Of a stretch of 64,000 nt of DNA, positions 46,373 through 64,000 are shown in pieces. This DNA is from Theristus sp. LFF4_11 (lineage: Eukaryota > Nematoda > Chromadorea > Monhysterida > Xyalidae): the NCBI GenBank assembly GCA_030248135.1, contig JASANC010003509.1, positions 1-64,000 of the forward strand. The letters are read 5' to 3'. Within the stretch, counting starts at the first letter, position 1, and the number at the start of each line of letters is the position of its first letter. The notes under the pieces are model-generated. The model made no database searches, had not been told where the DNA came from, and saw nothing but the letters and a program-made list of their open reading frames with translations. A program made the position numbers and the translations under genes.

Positions 46373-49300
46373 ATGCTGTTCGTTCATTCTCATTACACTG
46401 CTGCCAATGCAATCAATCATAAACCATCGCAAATCGCACAGCCGATCCGGCCAACATCCACAGTCGAACTCTCGCGTGTCGTCTCACCGTCGGTGGAGCG
46501 AACGACCGTAAGAATGCTGGTGTCCGCTGCGGGCGTCGCAACGAACGGCACCGCCGCAAATGACAGTCGAACCGAGCCTCCGGTCTCCGTGCCGTTTGCG
46601 TCCATGGGGCAACTATTCTCTCCGGCCACCCTGTTAGCGCCGGAATACAGCAGTCTAATCGAAGAGAACTCAACGATCGTTCATCAGCATTCCGCTGTAA
46701 CGTCGGCTAGCCATCCGCTAACGGCGTCCAGCGCACTATTGGACGAACAGCATCCGTTGTTTTGTGGTTGGTTGTAATTTTTGAAGCTATACGCGCATTT
46801 TCACGTTTTTTTCATTGAGAAATTCTATTGTTGCTATTGTCATGCTACTACCGTGTTTTGTACTTTGGGTGTAGCTATACACCCATTTTCATCTTTTTTT
46901 TTGATTGAGCATATCTTGTGCTGCTACTCATCATGCGACTACTACAGTTGCTACTAAATAAACCACATGTGCTTATTTGCTCGCTTCAGTAGTAACTTTT
47001 GTGGCAACGGTACAGCACTGTTTGCAAGACGGTTTTCCTCAGCACATGCTGCATTACAATGTGCAAGCACGGTTTCTTGCGGTTTCGCCTGGTAAGCGCG
47101 TATACCGCGGGCCGCCAGGTCTCGTCAGTACATACGACAAGGCACGGGGCTGCACAGCGCAATCAAAAATGATGACCAATGCAGACTGCAGACGGATGTT
47201 ATGTCTGGCTGAAACATCAGCAAAACAGTGCATGTTGCAGGTTTACCGGAAGCAACGTGGTGTGCCGGTTGTCGCCTGCCGATCTTTGACCGCTACCTCC
47301 TGGTCGTCTCCGGACAATGCTGGCACGTGAACTGCCTGAAGTGTTGCCTGTGCGGCGTCAAGTTGGACAAGGAGACCAGTTGCTTCTTTCGCGAGGGCGC
47401 CGTGTTCTGTCGCGATGACTATCACAGGTCGAGTCAGGGCAACAGTGGAGACTGCTGTTTTGCTTATTGAAGGGATGGCTTGAGTGTTTTGGGTTCCCTT
47501 CGGTTGCCATTCACTAAAAGGATGATCACAAAATGGCCTTTTTGGTGGTTCAAACTTGCTCAACATAATGACTGTTTGCTCAATCTGTTGATCTCTGTCC
47601 AGGCTTAAGGTATACTGCTGGCTGAGTAAGTTCAGAAAACAAAAAAGCGGTACCTTCTGAGTAAGGTGTGTATCAAAAGTGCTCTAAATGTTGCTGTTGT
47701 TTTTCCAAATTTTAAAACCAAACACGCGTTCTTGCTTTTAGTCAGTTCGGCAAACGGTGCACCCGTTGCCAGCGGATGTTGACCAGCAACGACCTCGTGA
47801 TGAAAGCACGCGCGTGCGTCTACCATGTGCCCTGCTTCAACTGCATCATCTGCGCCACCGCACTGCAACCGGGCGACTTGTTTGCGTTGGGCGAAAATGG
47901 AGCGTTGTATTGTCAGAGTCGGTGCTTTCAAAAATTTGTTCAGAACAAAAGTGTTGAAACTTGTTGGAATGTGATGTGGCGGCGGATATTTTGCTTGTAA
48001 TATGAGCTAGCGTCCGCTGCTTTTTTTTAACAATTTGTTGAGATGGCGGGGATTTAATATGCAGCAAGCAGCTCAACAGTTGAGACTTTTGCTGAGAATA
48101 TATTTTATATTTCTTATTGGCGTGTTCTCAGTAAATGTGATTTTATTAAACTGCCGACCTCAATTGGAGCATTTACGTTGCATAACCGCATTATGACAGG
48201 CTCAAAATGGCACCTAGTTTTGAAATATTCTACGACAAACGACCTTCATTTGAAAAATTAAAAAAAACATTCACACCGTTTTTATGCAGGCCACTACGAA
48301 CCACTGCTCTCGATGACGCTTGCCGATCAACAGGGTCAATCAGTGGACTCCGGCTCGCTGCTCGCTCACGACGAGTCGCGTGCGGCGCGGGGTCAGCACG
48401 TCAGACGACGTCGACTGAACAACAACAAAACCAACAACGGGGGTCATAATGCGAGCGGCAGTCAGGGTCAGAATCAGAAGCAAAACAACAACAACAACAG
48501 CAGCAACAACAATCAGTCCGCGTCCGCGCCGGACGGCGACGACGCCGCCAGTGGATCTGCAGTGTGTAGTGTCAATCATCCGTTGTCGAGCTATCTTGCC
48601 GACACCAGAAGTGAGAGGGGATTCATAAGCGATTGTAGAAAGTGCTCATCCTGGTGAACATGATGATGATGGTGAACAGGTTCACGTCATGTATACCTGT
48701 AGAAAATAGGCGAACAGCCAAATAGCCCAGCCCTTTTTTCACGTTCGCGTGCGGAACATCAGTTCACTCCACGGTGCTGTGTCCTCACGTCTGCATTTGT
48801 GGGTTTTTATTCCGCACCACAAATGAACAAACAAACAAACGGATGATTACAGAGGACGCATAAGTAGCTCTGCACTTTGTCAAACATTCCCCTGTGCAAT
48901 TTCAAACGTTCTCTCCTGTGCAAAGTTCTTGTCACCTTCGCAGTGTCCTCATCACCGGAGCAGGGCGGCGCATTCGCGGACAGCAGCAGCGTCGGCAGTC
49001 CAGGCGGCATCAGCCACCATCGAGCGAAACGCATGCGAACGAGCTTCAAGCATCACCAGTTGCGTACGATGAAGGCGTACTTTGCGTTGAACCATAATCC
49101 GGACGCAAAGGACCTGAAACAGCTCGCGCAGAAGACCGGACTGACGAAACGAGTGCTTCAGGTGCGGCGAATGTCATTGGTGTTTTTTCGGTGCGGTTTT
49201 TTGGTGGACATACCGTACAGTGCAGTGGTCACCAAAGTCACAAAGCAAAACGGGTGTACGTTGGCAACAATGATGACATGTTATGCACTGTCATGTGGTG

Positions 49301-50728
49301 ATGGAGCACTGTCAGTGTCAGTCTGACAGGGTAACGAAAAATTAGTGGACTCAACTTTGAAGCGCTGTAGCGCGCCAACCGTTCACCCATTTGCGCTGAA
49401 ATTTCAACCAAGATAAAAATTCAACTTTGATTTCTCCTAATTTTCATCCAGAGATAATGAATGGTGCGTCTATACAAAGCACAAAGCCACTTTTACATGA
49501 AACTTTTTTTTCACCCGTTTCCAGTCATCTTCAGTCAGTCATAGTCCAGCAAGCTGAACTTTTTGCTGTTTCGGTTTTAAAATGTTACCTGAAATGGTGG
49601 ATGAACGGTTGGCGCGCTATAGCGCTCCAACGTAAACGCCTCCACCTCTGCGCCACCCTGTAGCGTTCGCGATTGCAGGTTTGGTTCCAAAACGCCCGCG
49701 CGAAATACCGCCGCGCGATGCAACTGAAACACGAAGGCGGCCAGGGTGGCATCGGAGCGCCGGACGCGCTGTTCCTGCAGTCGTTGGCGTCGGCTGGCAG
49801 TGGCAGCCACAACAGTGGCAGTCACAGTCATTCGAACGCCAGCAATCGGGCGAAGCCGGAGAACTCCGACGAGAACGAGTCGGGCACGGCCATCTACGGC
49901 AGTCGTGAGAGTGACCTCGGTACGTTGCTCGTTTCATATTCACTCGAAAGTGAAACCACTAATACTCTGCATAACTTCACTCCACGACTATAATTTCACT
50001 ATTGAATTTCTTTATTAGCCAGTTCTGGTTCCAGTCGGGTTGTATTGTTTGCTCCGCTATATTTTCTTGCCAATAAATTTTTGAATCACTTTTACTGCCA
50101 AATGGAGGTGCGTTGTGGTGTTCGGCGGTGTTTGTCAAATGAATGTACGCTTCAGTGAAAAAAAACTGCGGATGGTGTATTAGATACACTCAGAGGTTAT
50201 AAAAACAAAAAAATTAGCATGGGATTCTTATGACAGTTTGTACGGCTGATGCAACACACGCGCAATACGCACCAAACACGCACATACAGACACACGCAGC
50301 GTTCCAACACTTTTTGCCGCCACTGTAGGTTTTACCGATATCGATTATACTCCACGAACTCAAAACTGTGCACTCGTTTTACAGGAGCGCTTCGACTAAG
50401 CGAAGAAGCCGACGCATTGGCTGCAGCGGCGGGCGGCGTCGACGGCCAATCGGAGACCGCAAGTCAACTGGACATGGATGAGTTGACAGAGGCGGATCTG
50501 ATCGACCAACAACATCATCCTCATCATCATCATCATCAAATGCAACATCAAGACGACATCAAGTCGAATCGCAGTGGCAACAACATGACGTTGGTCGACT
50601 CCGGTATGCCGAGTGCGAAAAACAGCAACAACGGCGACGGCGCAGACCACGGACCTGGCGGAACACTAGCCGAGTATTTCCAGACGGGCAGCGCCTCGAT
50701 GCTGCTGCCGCCGGCGCTTGACTCATGA
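46373..50728 (+). CDS. ap: LIM-homeodomain transcription factor, Lhx2/9-apterous class, seven exons
   Basis: Exons: 46373-46766, 47241-47427, 47742-47917, 48290-48610, 48944-49161, 49679-49919 and 50385-50728. All phases match, giving about 626 residues. After a Ser/Thr-rich N terminus come LIM1 (starting CAGCRLPIFDRY, with WHVNCLKCCLC) and LIM2 (RCTRCQRMLTSNDLVMKARA ... CFNCIICATAL), which bind Zn and cofactors such as LDB/CHIP. YCQSHYEPLL corresponds to the YCRxHFExLL of vertebrate LHX2/9. A Gln/Asn/Ser-rich linker leads to the homeodomain (KRMRTSFKHHQLRTMKAYFA ... TGLTKRVLQ|VWFQNARAKYRR), interrupted by an intron between helix 2 and the recognition helix. The C-terminal region is His- and Ala-rich with no known domain. 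In animals this class patterns interneurons and appendages; the role here is inferred. A pyrimidine-rich acceptor (cctctccacccag) just before the start codon suggests an upstream 5' UTR exon. Confidence 0.93.
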
Positions 50729-51849
50729 GAAAATGTGCGTGTTCAATCAATCGTGTTCGGTTTTTTGTTTCGTTTTTTTCATTTCTGAATGAAAAAATTC
50801 TCAACCACGGGGTTTCCACAAGAAACGACTCAATAAAAATAATGAAACGAGACACCACACGTCTCGTAACAAGAGCGGTTATGATCGAGCGAAGTGCGTC
50901 TTTTTGGTGCTGCCAAACGTTTTTCGTATCCGAAACCCTGTGCCAGAAAAAACCTCTTCGACAAACGTGGCAACGTTTTTTGTGGAAACTTGGTGTTATT
51001 TATTGGCGTTATGGTGGCGTTCGTGTATCTCTGTACAAATGTTTGCTTTCTGGTCTGGCTACAAACCTTCAAAACGTTTGAAAACCATAAAAGTTCAAAA
51101 AATTAGAAGCCAAGTTTTTCATTCTACAAGAATTTCCACAGATTTTAATTGTTGTTTTTCTACAAACGCGTTGTTCACTCGTTCTCTCTAGTTTGTTTTT
51201 GCAATGTGTGTGTAGTCATTTGCTCTTGTGATCTTTTTTATTCATTGATTCATTCGTTCATTCCAAAAAAGTGTCAATAACTTGTTTGATCTGTGTTCTT
51301 TTTGCGCAAAAACTACTGAGAATAAAATATTATTTTATATTTGGATTTCTTGTTGGTGGGCTTTGTTCCACAGCGAGTTTTTGTATTCGGATTTCAGCAG
51401 TTTCTGAATCACTCCACGCCACACGGCAATAAATTGCCAAAATTTGAACAGAAAAAACTACAAGAATTAACAAATTTGCCGTTTACCGCTGAAGAATTAC
51501 ATGGTTTAGTTTTTCCAACAATACCTATGTTGCCCATGGCGAGAAAAGAAGAGAACGTAAACTTTTGCTCCAAGCTATGGAAAGACGAACTGCTCGGCTG
51601 GTATCCGTCGAGCTACGGCGGCGTTGACTGGCTGTGCAGTGGTGTGCTGTTCATTTGACATTTTAGCGCAGCCCGCAGCTGCATGGCTTTTCCTTTCAGC
51701 TTCAGCACAAACCGTATTTATTGAACAAGCACCGGCTGGCAATTCACCACCACATGCGCATATAGCCAATGTTATTCAAACAAACCGTCGTTTTTTTTCA
51801 ATATCTTTTGTGCTTGAAAAAAGTAAAGCGCCATTCATCAAAGTTAAAG
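50729..51849. other. 3' flank of the LIM-homeobox gene and intergenic DNA
   Basis: A canonical AATAAA at 50832-50837, about 105 bases after the stop codon, is a good polyadenylation signal. Open frames between 50830 and 51660 overlap on both strands and have no recognisable domain. Confidence 0.5.
50832..50837 (+). terminator. polyadenylation signal of the LIM-homeobox gene
   Basis: Sequence actcaataaaaataatg, about 105 bases downstream of the stop codon. Confidence 0.55.
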
Positions 51850-52440
51850 CGCGCGCGCGTCACTTCGCTACACATTCATGAAGCAAAAAAACAACAGCTT
51901 CAGCGCGCTTCACGTTTTACAGCACGCGCACATTCATGAACGCGCGCGCGCTGATGCACGCTGCTGCGCGCCAGCATGAATGTCGAAGTGACGCGCTGTT
52001 AAGCGCGCGTTTTTTAGGACGAACTATTTAATGCTGCGGTAGCAGACGCCTGCGCTTCAGCGCGCGCGTGCATGAATGGGCCTTTACAATCTGTCTGCTT
52101 ATGATATGCAACTATTATAGCTGATTGGTTGGTTGCACGCACGTGCAATGCAATGCATACATTACGTGCAGGCAGACTCCGCCTCCGCAGCAATGCTTGC
52201 ATTAAATGCAAGCATCACTCTACACGTGTGTGCAACCGACCAATCAGCCAGTTGCACATAAGATAATTTAAAGACGCGCGCCTCGTAGCGGGTCACTTCA
52301 TCATTCATGAATTCCACGAATGCGCGCGTGCCTAAAACGTGAAGCGCGCTGATGATGCGCTGTTTTTTTTGCTTCATGAATGCGTAGCGAAGTCACGCGC
52401 GTCTTCAGCGCCATGAACGGCGCCTAAAGCTTCAGCTTGG
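51850..52440. mobile_element. large GC-rich palindromic element with a second palindrome inside
   Basis: Outer arms share gcttcatgaatgcgtagcga / tcgctacacattcatgaagc and cagcgcgcttcacgttt with its inverse. An inner palindrome at about 52085-52265 carries gctgattggttggttgcac and its inverse gtgcaaccgaccaatcagcc, so a family-2 MITE seems to have inserted into the outer element. Repeated gcgcgcgc tracts occur. Confidence 0.6.
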
Positions 52441-53356
52441 AAACTTGAAACAACCCAGAATATATAGTGTTTTTAAGCCCGATAGAGCGGTCTGTGTTGC
52501 ATCTTCTCTAACTTGATGTTTCGCGTTTTAGCGTTCAAAATTCAAAATCTCATAATTGTCTTCATCGTCCTGTCCATCGACTGCTCGCTGCTAAGTGCTG
52601 GTTGAGCTGAGCTACTTTTTTCGTAAAACTACAAAGCTAAACCGGAGCTGGAGCTGATCCCTGATCCCAATGTTTCACCCCTTCAACAAAGCTGTCAATC
52701 AAGGCACTTTCACTTTGTTAAAAAGGCTTCACTTAGGATTAGGATTAGGTTTAGGATCAGGAACCTACAACGACTTCATTAGGATTGGGATTGGGCTCAG
52801 GATTAGGAACCTACAACGACTTCATTGAAACCGAACTAAACAACAAAACAGACTGTAAACTTGGCTTTGGTTTAGTAATGTAGGCAAAGCTACTTTTTTT
52901 GTTCTGTTCTGCTGTATCGATTTTAACAGAGTACGTCCCCTCGGCCTCACCTCACCTCAGAGTCCAGAATCAGAAAGACGTGCGTGCACCGTGCTCGCAC
53001 AGCACGGCACGGACTCGGAGTCGGACGAGTTGTGTTGTTGTGGCCAATTTACTGTTTCATCTTCATTTCATTTATCCAGGTTACCCTGATCTCTATTTTA
53101 TTCTGTTGAAATTGAAGTGAAGAGAAAAGGCGATCGCGTCGCGACGTTCATTGTGTCAACGATTCTTTTTCTTTCAATTCAACCACCACAACACTCACAC
53201 GCCACACGTCGTGCACTCGTGAACTGGCCAGCGAGCTAACGAACTCCATTTTCCACACGATCTTATTTTTGACAATTCTTTTTTATTTATATCACCAATT
53301 TTGCCGCACACGAGCCCACAGCCACCGCATAAAAGAACGTGTTTTTGAGAAAAGAA
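52441..53356. other. 5' region of the PRC1-like gene with GGATTA-type short repeats
   Basis: Two tandem copies of a ~55-base unit containing ttaggattaggattaggttt and ggaacctacaacgacttcat occupy 52730-52830. No gene is supported. The last part is presumably promoter and 5' UTR of the downstream gene. Confidence 0.45.
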
Positions 53357-63515
<10,159 letters not shown>

Positions 63516-63589
63516 GTCAGTTTTTGCGGCTCAATGTTCAGTGGTTCGACGGATCGAATATCATCCGTGTGTCGTTGTACTGTATACTA

Positions 63590-63804
63590 TTGTGGATTTA
63601 TTCAAACGTGTCCGGACTAACGTGACGTCATTTTATTTAAAAACGCCCGTTTGTCAAAGTACAGGCACTAAAATTTCAGTTTGGTGTGACTGATTCGACA
63701 TTCACCATTTGTTTACGGGAAGAAATCGGCTAAACGGATAGTCTGGTTTGCTGTGAACGACAAGCGCATGTTTTGTGGCACATGACGTCATTTCAGTGGG
63801 ACAC
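63590..63804 (+). repeat. dispersed ~215-bp repeat, copy 2
   Basis: Second copy of the 53511-53726 repeat, same orientation, in the intron after PRC1 exon 11. Confidence 0.85.
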
Positions 63805-64000
63805 GTTTAAAAAAATAGGCCATACCTGATTGTTGAATCTATCTGATCAGCTAGCTGAATCGAGCTGTTTAAACACCCAACACCCCACTGTGTAGCTAGC
63901 TGAATCATAGCGGTTTGAACACCCAACACCAATTCTCGAAGTCTTCTTAAGTGTGGTTACACGGTGAAACAACAAACAATAATTTCGGCCAACTCTTCAA
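63805..64000. other. right end of window, PRC1 intron
   Basis: No exon is visible. A short direct duplication (agctagctgaatc with ttgaacacccaacacc) occurs at 63848-63930. Further PRC1 exons are expected beyond the edge. Confidence 0.4.

Overview
This window looks like nuclear DNA from an invertebrate animal, most likely an ecdysozoan of nematode or tardigrade grade. The taxonomic guess is inference: the troponin T ends in a long proline/alanine/glutamate-rich tail, the homeobox gene is an apterous/Lhx2/9 type, and no bacterial or mitochondrial features are visible. Genes are multi-exonic with GT-AG introns. GC-richer exons sit in AT-rich DNA packed with transposable elements. Six protein genes were assembled by hand from exon reading frames, splice sites and intron phase. 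In the five complete spliced models and the peptide gene the summed exon length is a multiple of three with no internal stop.

Layout: 0-3 kb, no gene, one MITE and a decayed SINE. 3.07-7.67 kb (minus), an orphan rhodopsin-family GPCR with a very long third intracellular loop. 7.98-12.77 kb, composite repeat element A (foldback module, 288-bp tandem array, hairpin tail). 12.8-17.2 kb, no gene, G-runs and a large (GTGC)n array. 17.23-21.27 kb (minus), troponin T in 12 exons. 21.47-24.0 kb, composite element B. 26.68-30.90 kb (plus), a predicted type II membrane protein with LDL-receptor class A repeats and a TIL cysteine domain. 31.53-33.82 kb (minus), a DRAM/Frag1-family membrane protein convergent with it. 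34.25-37.22 kb, composite element C, inverted relative to B. 40.09-41.74 kb (plus), a secreted neuropeptide-like precursor whose first intron holds a large palindromic tandem array. 41.7-46.4 kb, no convincing gene. 46.37-50.73 kb (plus), an apterous/Lhx2/9-class LIM-homeodomain factor. 50.7-53.3 kb, palindromes and GGATTA-like repeats. 53.36 kb to beyond the right edge (plus), a PRC1/Ase1/MAP65 spindle-midzone protein; one of its introns contains a complete hAT transposon (57300-61297, 8-bp target duplication) that carries composite element D and a SINE nested inside it.

The genes are functionally unrelated (receptor, muscle regulation, cell surface, lysosomal/autophagy-type membrane protein, peptide hormone, neural patterning factor, cytokinesis), as expected for an ordinary animal chromosome. 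The most unusual material is the peptide precursor, the four composite elements with a shared modular architecture, the nested hAT, the tRNA-derived SINE family and the many small palindromic elements that sit mainly in introns.
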